From Actinoplanes campanulatus (GTDB taxonomy: Bacteria > Actinomycetota > Actinomycetes > Mycobacteriales > Micromonosporaceae): a stretch of 64,000 nt of DNA. The stretch lies in assembly GCF_014647795.1 (NCBI RefSeq), contig NZ_BMPW01000010.1, positions 248,001 to 312,000 on the forward strand. The letters are read 5' to 3'. Below, piece after piece: positions 19,308-27,705 of the stretch (its first letter is position 1; each line of letters opens with the position of its first letter). The notes under the pieces were generated by a model that worked only from the letters and a program-made list of their open reading frames with translations, ran no database searches and was not told the DNA's origin. Made by a program: the position numbers and the translations under genes.

Positions 19308-19730
19308 ATGCAGAACCTCCTTCCCGAGCCGCCGGCCACCCGCCTGCCCGCCGACGCCGAGGCCGACAAGGCTCTCGCCGAGGCCTCCGCCGCGGGCACC
19401 GACGAGGCCTTCAAGGCGGTCGCCGCCAAGTACCCCGCGTACAGCGCCGCCTGGGCGCCCCTGGCCGCCGCGGCGCTGGCCGCCGATGAGCCGGTCACCG
19501 CGTACGCGTACGCCCGCACCGGATACCACCGCGGCCTGGACGCGCTGCGCCGCAACGGCTGGAAGGGCCACGGCCCGGTGCCCTGGGGGCACGAGCCGAA
19601 CCAGGGCTTCCTGCGCTGCCTGCACGTCCTGTCGCAGGCCGCCGCCGTGATCGGTGAGGCGGACGAGGCGGCCCGCTGTGCCCAGTTCCTGCGGGACAGC
19701 GACCCGGCGGCGGCCGACGCCCTGACCTGA
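19308..19730 (+). CDS. DUF3151 protein
   Basis: 140 residues. Contains the conserved actinobacterial stretch YARTGYHRGLDALRRNGWKG followed by PVPWGHEPNQGFLR and ends in RDSDPAAADAL. All-alpha, soluble, TPR-like. Function unknown. I recall this family close to fba and purA in mycobacteria, and both genes are nearby here. ATG at 19308 chosen over the earlier in-frame ATG because family members begin MQNLLPEPP. Confidence 0.85.
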   Translation: MQNLLPEPPATRLPADAEADKALAEASAAGTDEAFKAVAAKYPAYSAAWAPLAAAALAADEPVTAYAYARTGYHRGLDALRRNGWKGHGPVPWGHEPNQGFLRCLHVLSQAAAVIGEADEAARCAQFLRDSDPAAADALT

Positions 19731-19738
19731 TCCGTTTC

Positions 19739-19769
19739 GGACGGCGAGCGTTTTCGGCGCTCGCCGTCC
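19739..19769 (+). terminator. Convergent hairpin
   Basis: 12-bp perfect arms GGACGGCGAGCG and complement, loop TTTTCGG, between the DUF3151 stop and the stop of the opposite ATPase gene. Confidence 0.85.
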
Positions 19770-19776
19770 AACTTCG

Positions 19777-21459
19777 TCAGAGCCCCTCAGCGACCGCGGC
19801 GGCGATCTTGAGCCAGGCGTCCTTGGTGCTGCTGGACAGTTCGCCGTACCGGATCGGCTCGCCGGAGTCGATCAGCCGCTCGTAGGGGGCCAGCAGCACG
19901 GCCCTGGTCCGAGCCGCGAAGTGCTGCTGGATCCACGGCAGGTCGATGTCCTTGCGGGTCGGCGGCATGGTGACGATGGTCACCGCCTGGCGGACCAGTC
20001 GCCGGCGACCGCTCTGCTCCAGGTGGTCGAGCGCCCGGGCCGCGGTCTCGGCCGAGTCGTTACGGGCCGACATGGTGATCACCAGCTGGTCGGTGGCGTC
20101 CATGGCGGCCTGCCAGTTCTCCGCCCGGACGTTGTTGCCGGTGTCCACGAAGATCAGCTTGTAGAACCGGCTCACCACGTCACGGATCTCGGCGAACGAG
20201 TCCGCGGTCAGCATCTCGCCGGCGGTCGCCGACTCGTCCGAGGCGAGCACGTCGAACATGCCCTCGCCCTGGGCCCGGACATACTGTGACAGATCGCCGA
20301 CCCGGCCCTGCGCGCCCTGGAAGAGATGCAGGTCACGCATCATGTCCCGGACCGTGCGGGCGTGGAAGTCCTGCTGCGCCCGCATGCCCAGCGTGCCCTG
20401 CGTCTCGTTGTTGTCCCAGGCCAGCACGTAGCCGCCGCGCTTCTGCCCGAACGTCATCGCCAGCAGCAGCACGGCCACCGTCTTCCCGGCGCCGCCCTTC
20501 GGGTTGACCACGGTGACCTGGCGCAGCCCGCCGAAGTTGCGGCGGACCATCTCGACGTCCTGCTTGTACTCGAGCTCATGCTGGCCCGGAGCCATGTTGA
20601 GCAGCCCGAACGTGCTCTTCCGGAGCATCGCGCGGGCACCCATCGTGGCGCTCTGCTGGGACGGCCGGGCGAGCCGCCGCCGGGCGAACTCCTCCGCCGT
20701 CGGCGTCGCGTCGAGCAGGTCCTGGAACGGGTCGATCTCGGCGGCGCCGGGCGGCGTTCCCTGCTGCTGAGGCGGCGACAGCGGCGTCGTGTGCACCGGC
20801 GGAGGGATGGGCGCCCCACCGACCGCATGTGGCGGGAAGCCGTCCGGGATGGGCGGCATTCCAACGGCGGCCTGCTCCGGCGGCCACGGCGCGGCCTCGG
20901 CGGGGCTCGGCATCGCGACGGCGGCCTGCTCCGGCGGCCACGGCGCGCTCTCCCCGGGGCTCGGCGTCCCGACGGCGGCTTGCGGAGGCGTCGGCTGTTC
21001 AAACGGCGGGGGTACGGCGGAGGCGCCGCCCGCCGGTGCGATCGGCTGGACGGAGACCGGCTCGACGGGCCCGGGCCAGGCAGGTTGGGTGGGGACCGGC
21101 TGCACCGGGACCGGCTGGGTGGCCGGCGGCACCGGGGCGCTCTCCACCGGACGGTGCGGCGGCTGGGCCCACGGGGAGTCGGCCACGACCGGCTCCGGAC
21201 CGGGCCACGGCGCCGACTCGGCCGGCGGCCGCTGGCTGGGCAGGTGTACCCCGGGTGGCAGGGACGCGTCCCCGGACGGCCGGTAGACGCCCGGCTCGAC
21301 CTGCGTCATCCCGACCGGTGGCGTCCGATCGGTCAGTGGCACGGCACGGCCGTGCACCGGCGTCTCGGGCTCGTCGGCCCAGAACGGCTCCACGTCCCGG
21401 GCCGGCGGAGCGGACTCGGCCCCCGGGGCATGGACACGGTCGGCGTTCTCGTCCGCCAC
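19777..21459 (-). CDS. MinD/ParA-like ATPase with long proline-rich N-terminus
   Basis: 560 residues. First ~280 residues are Pro/Ala/Gln-rich and disordered with several near-identical EQAAVAMPSPAEAAPWPP-type repeats. The C-terminal ATPase has a deviant Walker A, NPKGGAGKT, then WDNNETQGTLGMR (switch I-like) and FVDTGNN (Walker B region). The layout is like EspI/MinD-like proteins near type VII secretion systems, but no ESX genes are present here. GTG at 21459 chosen because CCGGAGG precedes it by 8 bp. Probable membrane- or polarity-linked partitioning role; inferred only. Confidence 0.82.
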   Translation of the reverse strand: MADENADRVHAPGAESAPPARDVEPFWADEPETPVHGRAVPLTDRTPPVGMTQVEPGVYRPSGDASLPPGVHLPSQRPPAESAPWPGPEPVVADSPWAQPPHRPVESAPVPPATQPVPVQPVPTQPAWPGPVEPVSVQPIAPAGGASAVPPPFEQPTPPQAAVGTPSPGESAPWPPEQAAVAMPSPAEAAPWPPEQAAVGMPPIPDGFPPHAVGGAPIPPPVHTTPLSPPQQQGTPPGAAEIDPFQDLLDATPTAEEFARRRLARPSQQSATMGARAMLRKSTFGLLNMAPGQHELEYKQDVEMVRRNFGGLRQVTVVNPKGGAGKTVAVLLLAMTFGQKRGGYVLAWDNNETQGTLGMRAQQDFHARTVRDMMRDLHLFQGAQGRVGDLSQYVRAQGEGMFDVLASDESATAGEMLTADSFAEIRDVVSRFYKLIFVDTGNNVRAENWQAAMDATDQLVITMSARNDSAETAARALDHLEQSGRRRLVRQAVTIVTMPPTRKDIDLPWIQQHFAARTRAVLLAPYERLIDSGEPIRYGELSSSTKDAWLKIAAAVAEGL

Positions 21460-21611
21460 GGATGAGACCTCCGGTATCACGATCGGCTGAAGTGCCCGTC
21501 CAGAGTTGCACGGACCTCGGATTCTTGTCTCCTGCGGTCGCGGGCGGCAGCGGCCCGGCCGCATGAAATCGTATGCGTGCATGCCGGGCGGCCGGTGTTA
21601 CGCTCGCTGCG

Positions 21612-22655
21612 ATGCCACCGTCCCCGCGTCCCGTGGTCACGATGCGGGACATCGCGGCCGCCTCCGGGGTTTCGCAGAGCACCGTGTCACGGGTGCTCAA
21701 CAACGCGCCCACCCGGGTGCCGATCGCCCCGGAGACCCGGGAGCGGGTGATCCGGGCGGCACGCGAGCTGGGTTACCGGCCCAATCCGCTGGCCCGGGGG
21801 CTGCGCGGCGCGTCGACCAACCTGATCGGTGCGGTCGTCCGGGACTTCAGTGACGTCTTCTACGCCGGGGTCATCGAGGCGCTCGTCGTCGAGTCGATGG
21901 CGCACGGTTACCACGTGGTGCTCGGCCACGTCCACGGGCGGCTGGACGCCGGAACCCCGCTCACCACCGTGCTGGAGACCCGGCACACGGACGCGATCAT
22001 CCTGCTCGGTGACATGCAGGCGTACCCGGAGCTCCTCGACGACCTGCGCGGATCGTCGGTGCCGGTGGTGGGGCTGTGGCAGGGCGTGAGCCCGCTCGAG
22101 TTCCCGGCCGTCAACCCGGACGACCGGGCGGGTGTGCAGGCGGGGCTGGAGCATCTCGCGTCGCTGGGGCACCGGCGGATCGGGTTCCTCAGCGCGGAAC
22201 TGCCCAACGAGTACCGCATCCGCGAGGAGGCGTACGTCGATTTCATGCGGGAGCGGTTCGGCGGTGTCCCCTCCGGCTATCTGCGGCGCTGCCCCGGCAC
22301 CCTGGACGGCGGCGAGGCGGCGCTGACCGACCTGATGAGCCTGCCGGAGCCGCCGACCGCGGTGGCCGCCTCCACCGACCTGGTCGGCGTGGGCGCGCTG
22401 CATGCCGCGCACGGTCTCGGCATCCCGGTGCCCGGCCGGCTGTCGGTGGTCGGTTTCGACGACATCCTCATCGCCTCGCACACCGTGCCCGCGCTCACCA
22501 CGCTGCGGATGCCGATCGCGGAGATCGTCGGTTTCGGCGTGGCCCGGGCGGTGTCGCTGGCCCGGGATCCGTCCGGTGGCCGCGAGCCGGACGTGACCGT
22601 CTTCCAGTTGCCGCTGGTCGTGCGGGACTCCACCGCGCCGCCGGAGCGGCCCTGA
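21612..22655 (+). CDS. LacI-family transcriptional regulator
   Basis: 347 residues. HTH near the N-terminus (VTMRDIAAASGVSQSTVSRV) followed by the hinge helix NPLARGLRG and a periplasmic-binding-like sensor domain with a C-terminal VVGFDDILIASHTVPALTT stretch. The ATG at 21612 has a weak ribosome site; the ATG of MRDIAA is an alternative. It faces the sugar importer/GH127 operon and its stop codon abuts the GH127 stop, so it most likely regulates that operon in response to an arabinose-containing sugar. Confidence 0.9.
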   Translation: MPPSPRPVVTMRDIAAASGVSQSTVSRVLNNAPTRVPIAPETRERVIRAARELGYRPNPLARGLRGASTNLIGAVVRDFSDVFYAGVIEALVVESMAHGYHVVLGHVHGRLDAGTPLTTVLETRHTDAIILLGDMQAYPELLDDLRGSSVPVVGLWQGVSPLEFPAVNPDDRAGVQAGLEHLASLGHRRIGFLSAELPNEYRIREEAYVDFMRERFGGVPSGYLRRCPGTLDGGEAALTDLMSLPEPPTAVAASTDLVGVGALHAAHGLGIPVPGRLSVVGFDDILIASHTVPALTTLRMPIAEIVGFGVARAVSLARDPSGGREPDVTVFQLPLVVRDSTAPPERP

Positions 22656-24476
22656 TCATCGGGGGATCCAGACCCGCATGGCGCCCGGTTCGCGGTTGCC
22701 CCACGCGAAGTAGGGGATGGCTCCGGCCGTCGCCGGTGCACCGGACCGGCGGCGGAGCACCGGGACGGTGACGCCGACCATCGCCTCGGCGACGTCGGGC
22801 CGCGGCCGTACGGCCGGCTCCCGGCTCGGATCCCAGATCAACTCCTCGATCTCGGTACGCCCGGGCGCGTCCGCGGTCTCGATGCAGTAGACGAGCGGGC
22901 CCCGCTCCACCGCCACGCACCCGCGTACCGCGTCGATCCGCGGATCCGGCTCGGTGATCCGGGCCGGCAGGTCGAGGCTCAGTTCGACGACGTCACCGGG
23001 CTGCCACCGCCGGTGCCGCTTGACCATCCCGGCGCCGACCGCGAGGGTGCCGTCCGGTCCGGTCAGGGTTGCCGTCCGGCACCATCGGGGCACCCGCAGG
23101 GACAGGGTCCACGGCTCCGCCGGGGTCTCCAGCAGGGACAGGATGATGCGGCCGTCCCAGGGGTAGCCGGTGTCGATCCGCAGCCGGGCCGGGCCGGACG
23201 GCAGTTCGGTCCGCACCTCGGCCGCGGCGTACTGGTGCACCTGGATGCCGCTGTCGTCGCAGGTCGCCAGGTACTGCTGCCACGAGCTGAGCAGGCGCAT
23301 CAGGTTGGGCGGGCAGCAGGCGCACGGATACCAGGGCAGCCGTGGCCCGGCGCCGTCGAGCACGCGGTGGGTCCGGCGTTGCAGCGGGTTGGTGTAGAAG
23401 AACCGGGTTCCGGTTAGCGAGATGCCGGGCAGGACACCGTTGTACATGGTCCGCTCGATCGAGTCGGCGTACCCGGCCTCGCCGGTGGCCAGCAGCAGGC
23501 GCCAGGCGAGCATCACGCTGGCGATGGCCGCGCAGGTCTCGGCGTACGCCCGGTCCGGTGGCAGCTCGTACGGATCGCCGAAGGCCTCGTCGCGGTGCCG
23601 GCTGCCGAGCCCCCCGGTGAGGTAGGTACGGGTCCGGATCATGTCGTCCCAGCGTCGCCGGACCGCGCCGAGCAGCCGGTCGTCGCCCAGTTCGACGGCC
23701 ACGTCGACGGCGCCGCAGTCCAGGTAGAGCTGCCGGACGGCATGACCGGCGACGGTGGCCGCGTCGCGTACCGGCTCATGGTCCTGCCAGTAACCGGCGC
23801 CGAACCGCGCGCCGGGCAGCGTGCCGTGACCACGCAGTTCGAGCATCCGGGCGGCCGTCGTCAGACGGCGCCGGTCCCCGGTCACCCGCGCGAGCTCCAC
23901 CAGCGCCATCTCGATGTTGGGATGGCCGTCGACGAGCGGGCCGGGCAGGTGATCGGCGGCCCGGATCGCGACGTCGAGCAGCCGGTCGTCGCCGAGCGCG
24001 CGATGCCAGGCCACCGCGGCCTGGATCAGGTGCCCGAGGCAGTAGAGCTCGTGGCCCCAGGACAGGTCACGGTACGGCTCGCCGTCGCCGGCCTGGACGT
24101 AGCTGTTCAGATAGCCGTCGGCCCGCTGGGTGGCGGTGACCAGGGCGATCACCTCGTCGGCGGACGCGGCCAGGCCCGGGTCGGGTCCGCGGGCGAGCTC
24201 CCACCCGACCGCCTCGAGCCACTTGTACACATCGGAGTCGAGGAACGGCAGGGTGGCCCCGGTCGAGTCGGCGGCGGCACGGTACCCGTCCGCGAGCCGC
24301 AGATTGTCCAGCGTCCCGGCACGGCGGAGCTGGTCGAGACCGTGCGGGATGGTGCGTTCCCGGTTGATCCGGACCCGGTCGGCCCAGAAGCCGGTGCGCA
24401 GATCGACCTGCCCGGCGCCGAACGGACGGAGCCGGGACCAGGCGGTCCGGGACGGCTGCACCACTGACACGCTCAT
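22656..24476 (-). CDS. GH127 beta-L-arabinofuranosidase
   Basis: 606 residues, the full DUF1680/GH127 length. The catalytic set matches Bifidobacterium HypBA1 by spacing: acid/base-type Glu297, zinc ligands Glu313 and Cys315 (AYAETCAA) and Cys387/Cys388 (CACCPPN), with Cys387 as the expected nucleophile and Cys385 also conserved. No signal peptide, so cytoplasmic. Expected reaction: release of beta-L-arabinofuranose from short oligosaccharides taken up by the importer encoded just upstream (4-bp ATGA overlap). Last gene of the operon. Confidence 0.9.
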   Translation of the reverse strand: MSVSVVQPSRTAWSRLRPFGAGQVDLRTGFWADRVRINRERTIPHGLDQLRRAGTLDNLRLADGYRAAADSTGATLPFLDSDVYKWLEAVGWELARGPDPGLAASADEVIALVTATQRADGYLNSYVQAGDGEPYRDLSWGHELYCLGHLIQAAVAWHRALGDDRLLDVAIRAADHLPGPLVDGHPNIEMALVELARVTGDRRRLTTAARMLELRGHGTLPGARFGAGYWQDHEPVRDAATVAGHAVRQLYLDCGAVDVAVELGDDRLLGAVRRRWDDMIRTRTYLTGGLGSRHRDEAFGDPYELPPDRAYAETCAAIASVMLAWRLLLATGEAGYADSIERTMYNGVLPGISLTGTRFFYTNPLQRRTHRVLDGAGPRLPWYPCACCPPNLMRLLSSWQQYLATCDDSGIQVHQYAAAEVRTELPSGPARLRIDTGYPWDGRIILSLLETPAEPWTLSLRVPRWCRTATLTGPDGTLAVGAGMVKRHRRWQPGDVVELSLDLPARITEPDPRIDAVRGCVAVERGPLVYCIETADAPGRTEIEELIWDPSREPAVRPRPDVAEAMVGVTVPVLRRRSGAPATAGAIPYFAWGNREPGAMRVWIPR

Positions 24477-25306
24477 TTCACGGCTCCGCTCATCAGACCG
24501 GCCATGTAGTACCGCTGGAGCAACAGGTAGACGAGCACGCAGGGGATGATCGAGATGGTGACGCCGGCCTGGAGCATGCCCCAGTCGGTGCCGCCGAGAC
24601 TGGTCTCGGTCCGGGCGGTCGCCAGGATCACCGGCAGCGTGAACTTCGCGCTCGAACTCATCATCACCAGCGCGCCGAGGAACTCGTTCCAGGACGTGAT
24701 GAAGGCGAACAGGGTGACGGTGACGACGGCCGGCACTGTCGGCGGGAGGAAGACCCGCAGCAGGATCTGTAGCGAGCCAGCCCCGTCCATGACGGCCGCC
24801 TCCTCGATCTCCCGTGGCACCGCGGCGAACGTGTTGCGCAGGATGTAGAGGCTGAACGGCAGTTGGATGCTGGTGTGCAGGACGGCCAGCCCGACCAGCG
24901 AGTTGGTCAGGCCGATCTTGGCGAACATCAGGAACATCGGGGTCAGCAGAGCCTGGTACGGAATGATCAGCGCGAGCAGGAGCACCACGAAGATCACCTC
25001 GCGGCCGGGGATCGGGAAGCGCGACAGCCCGTACCCCGCGGGCACCGTGAGCAGCAGCGTGAAGACGATCGTCAGCACCGCCGTGCCGAAGCTGTTGCCC
25101 AGGTAGGTGAGCAGACCCTCCTGGTAGTCCCAGAGCCGCCGGTAACTGTCCAGGCTCACCCCGTGCGGCAGGTAGGTCGGCGGGGTGGCGGCCGCCTCGG
25201 CGGTCGGCTTGATCGACGCCAGCATCGAGTAGACCAGCGGCAGCAGCATGACCGTGCTGATCGCGACGCAGACGGCCCCCACGAGATAGCCGGTCCGCCC
25301 GGTCAC
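24473..25306 (-). CDS. Sugar ABC transporter permease (MalG-type)
   Basis: 277 residues, six TM segments, with the EAA loop EEAAVMDGAGSLQILLRVFLP that docks the ATPase. GTG start overlaps the upstream permease stop (GTGA), and its own stop overlaps the GH127 start (ATGA). The longer open frame upstream is the other permease read in a different frame. Forms the membrane channel with the MalF-type partner. Confidence 0.93.
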   Translation of the reverse strand: MTGRTGYLVGAVCVAISTVMLLPLVYSMLASIKPTAEAAATPPTYLPHGVSLDSYRRLWDYQEGLLTYLGNSFGTAVLTIVFTLLLTVPAGYGLSRFPIPGREVIFVVLLLALIIPYQALLTPMFLMFAKIGLTNSLVGLAVLHTSIQLPFSLYILRNTFAAVPREIEEAAVMDGAGSLQILLRVFLPPTVPAVVTVTLFAFITSWNEFLGALVMMSSSAKFTLPVILATARTETSLGGTDWGMLQAGVTISIIPCVLVYLLLQRYYMAGLMSGAVK

Positions 25307-26181
25307 GACTCGCTCCGGCGGGTGAGCACGAGCTGCACGATCGTGAACGCCAGGATGGTCACCGCGAGGATCAGCGACAGCGCGGCGCCGTACCCCAGCT
25401 TCAGATACGGGAACGAATTCAGATAGACGAAGAAGACCGAGGTCGCCGTCTCGTTCTGCGGCTGGCCGGCGGTCATGATGTAGAACTGGTCGAACGCCAG
25501 CAGCGAGCCGATCACGCTGAGCAGGGTGACCAGCAGGATCGTGCGCATGGTGAGCGGCAGGACGACGCGGGTGACCCGCTGTAGATAACCGGCGCCGTCG
25601 ACCAGGCTCGCCTCGGTGATGTCGGTCGGGATGGCCTGGATGGCGCCGACGAACAGGATCATCCCGAAGCCGATCACCTTCCAGACCACCGACGTGCTGA
25701 TCGCGAAGTTCGACGTGCCGGCGTCCACCCCGAGCCAGAGCACCGGCTGATCGATGAGGCCGAGGTCCAGCAGGATTCGGTTGATCACCCCGAAATCCGT
25801 GCTGAACAGCCAATACCAGAGCAGGCTGGAAACCCCTAAACCAATAACAACAGGGACGAATATCACGGTACGGGTGACAGCGCGCACTGTGGACGAAGGC
25901 GCGGTCAGGAGGGCCAGCAGGTAGCCGCCCACGATGAGGACGGGGGTGATCAGGACCGTGTACTCCAGAGTGAACCGGAACGACGTCCAGAACTGCTCGT
26001 CGCCGAACGCCCGCCGGAAGTTGTCCAGGCCGATGAAGTGCGGCTCGGCGATCAGCGACCACTCGTGCAGTGACATCCAGATCATCCGGCCCAGCGGGTA
26101 GACCGTGAACACCAGCACGAACACCAGTGCCGGGGCCACGTACGCCAGGCCGGTCCATCTGTTCCGCCGCGTACCCTGCAT
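25303..26181 (-). CDS. Sugar ABC transporter permease (MalF-type)
   Basis: 292 residues, six TM segments, EAA loop ITEASLVDGAGYLQRVTRV. ATG after GGAGGGG. It lies 14 bp downstream of the binding-protein gene and overlaps the MalG-type gene by 4 bp. A short stretch near 25790-25865 is unusually AT-rich for this genome. Confidence 0.93.
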   Translation of the reverse strand: MQGTRRNRWTGLAYVAPALVFVLVFTVYPLGRMIWMSLHEWSLIAEPHFIGLDNFRRAFGDEQFWTSFRFTLEYTVLITPVLIVGGYLLALLTAPSSTVRAVTRTVIFVPVVIGLGVSSLLWYWLFSTDFGVINRILLDLGLIDQPVLWLGVDAGTSNFAISTSVVWKVIGFGMILFVGAIQAIPTDITEASLVDGAGYLQRVTRVVLPLTMRTILLVTLLSVIGSLLAFDQFYIMTAGQPQNETATSVFFVYLNSFPYLKLGYGAALSLILAVTILAFTIVQLVLTRRSES

Positions 26182-26195
26182 GGTTTTCCCCTCCG

Positions 26196-27512
26196 TCAGG
26201 ACTTCGCGGCGATCTCCTTCATTTCCTTCTTGGCGTCGGCGATGACCGCGTCGAGGTCGTCGTCGGAGTAGTAGGCGCGCTGGAGCATCTTGAGCCAGGG
26301 GCCCTGCGGCGAGTTGATCTGCTCGAAGAAGGTCAGCGTGTACGGCGTGCGCCCGACGGTCAGCGCCTTCGCCACGTCCTGGACCAGCGGCTCGGCCTGG
26401 AAGTACTTGTTGTCGACCATGTCGCTGCGCGTGGTCAGGTTCAGCGCCTTCGCGTACACCTCGACCTGGACGTCGTCGGAGAGCAGGAACTTCATGAAGT
26501 TGACCGCGTCGTTGACCCGCTTGCTGCCCTTGGGCACCACGACGAGGTCGCCGCCGATGAACGAGGCGCTGGAGTTCGGCGCCACGCCGGGCAGCAGGGC
26601 GATGCCGAAGTCCATCCCGGGGTTCTGCTGGCGGGCGAGCGTGATGTTGAAGTTGCCGGTGCCCATCATGCCGACCTTGCCGGAGCCGAACTGGAGGTGG
26701 AACGTCTCGCCGTTCTCGGTTCGGTCGCCGTCGTGGACGTTGCCGGCCCGGACCATGTCCCGCTCGAACTGGAGCACCTGCTTCACGCCGTCGCCGACGA
26801 GCGGCTCGTCACCCGGGCCGGCCGCCTCGATCTTGGCGCCCGAGGCCCACATCAGCGGCCCGACCGTGAAGATGTTGCAGCCCGCGCAGTTGCCCGGCAG
26901 GTAGTAGCCCTTCACGTCCCCGCCCAGCGCGGTGATCTTGTCGGCATAGGACCGCAGCTCGGACAGGCTGGTCGGTGGCTCGGCCGGGTCGAGGCCCGCT
27001 CGCTTGAAGAGGTCCTTGTTGTAGAAGAGCGCCGAGACGTCGGCGTAGAGCGGGACGCCGTAGAGCCGCTGGTCGTACGTCGCGACCGTCATGTGCCCGC
27101 TGCTGGCGGTCGCGAGCTCGGGCCAGGCGCGGATCCGGTCGGTGAGGTCGACGAGCTGGCCGGCCTTCTCGAACTGGGGCGCGTAGATCAGATCCATGCC
27201 CATCAGGTCGGGCACCTGCCCGGAGGCGATGCCCTGGGCGATCTTGCCGACCATCTCGGTGTGCGGAATGTAGGTCAGTGCGATCTTGCAGTCGGGATTC
27301 TTCGTGTTCCACGCCGCGACCAGCATGTCCACCATGTCCTTGTTGCCACCCGAGCGCTCCCACATGGTGAGTTCGCCCTTGCCGGCGCAGCTGGTCGTGG
27401 CGGCCACGTTCTGCTCGGCCGTGGATTCGGTCGGCTCAGTCCCCTGGGAGCAGCCGGTGACCCCGATCATGGCCGCGACGGTCAGGAGGGACAACCGCTG
27501 ACGGGTCCTCAT
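26196..27512 (-). CDS. Sugar-binding lipoprotein of ABC importer
   Basis: 438 residues. Lipoprotein signal peptide MRTRQRLSLLTVAAMIGVTG with the lipid-attached Cys21, then an extracellular solute-binding protein family 1 fold (ELTMWERSGG, ALFYNKDLFKRAGLDP, GKVGMMGTGNF). ATG preceded by AGGAGG. First gene of the importer/GH127 operon; presumably captures arabino-oligosaccharides. No ATPase gene is present, so a shared MsiK-type ATPase encoded elsewhere is expected. Confidence 0.92.
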   Translation of the reverse strand: MRTRQRLSLLTVAAMIGVTGCSQGTEPTESTAEQNVAATTSCAGKGELTMWERSGGNKDMVDMLVAAWNTKNPDCKIALTYIPHTEMVGKIAQGIASGQVPDLMGMDLIYAPQFEKAGQLVDLTDRIRAWPELATASSGHMTVATYDQRLYGVPLYADVSALFYNKDLFKRAGLDPAEPPTSLSELRSYADKITALGGDVKGYYLPGNCAGCNIFTVGPLMWASGAKIEAAGPGDEPLVGDGVKQVLQFERDMVRAGNVHDGDRTENGETFHLQFGSGKVGMMGTGNFNITLARQQNPGMDFGIALLPGVAPNSSASFIGGDLVVVPKGSKRVNDAVNFMKFLLSDDVQVEVYAKALNLTTRSDMVDNKYFQAEPLVQDVAKALTVGRTPYTLTFFEQINSPQGPWLKMLQRAYYSDDDLDAVIADAKKEMKEIAAKS

Positions 27513-27579
27513 CCCACGTGCCTCCTGTCGAGTCAGCCCCGACCCGAGTGCCGGGTTGCCGGGACCGTACCGCGCACCG

Positions 27580-27604
27580 CATACGTTTGCGTACATACGT
27601 TTGC
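27580..27604. promoter_or_regulatory. Direct repeat CATACGTTTGC, candidate LacI operator
   Basis: Two exact copies of CATACGTTTGC at 27580-27590 and 27594-27604, 14 bp apart start to start, 68 bp before the start of the binding-protein gene. The overlapping TACGTTTGCGTA is partly palindromic (TACG..CGTA). Position fits regulation of the importer operon by the LacI protein encoded at 21612. Confidence 0.5.
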
Positions 27605-27658
27605 TCAGTCCGCCACGACTCGTGGAACCCGACATAGACGAGAAACCGGAGAAACAGC

Positions 27659-27691
27659 GCGGCCCCGGTTCCGCATCGGAACCGGGGCCGC
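27659..27691 (-). terminator. Hairpin after the purA operon
   Basis: 15-bp perfect arms GCGGCCCCGGTTCCG and complement with loop CAT, 15 bp beyond the DAG-kinase-like stop on the minus strand. Confidence 0.88.
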
Positions 27692-27705
27692 CCAGAAGGA
27701 TCGCG

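Noticed and set aside
24473-26158. Single 561-codon permease fusion
   Set aside because: The first half is the MalF-type gene read in the wrong frame; the true MalG-type start is the GTG at 25306 overlapping the MalF stop.
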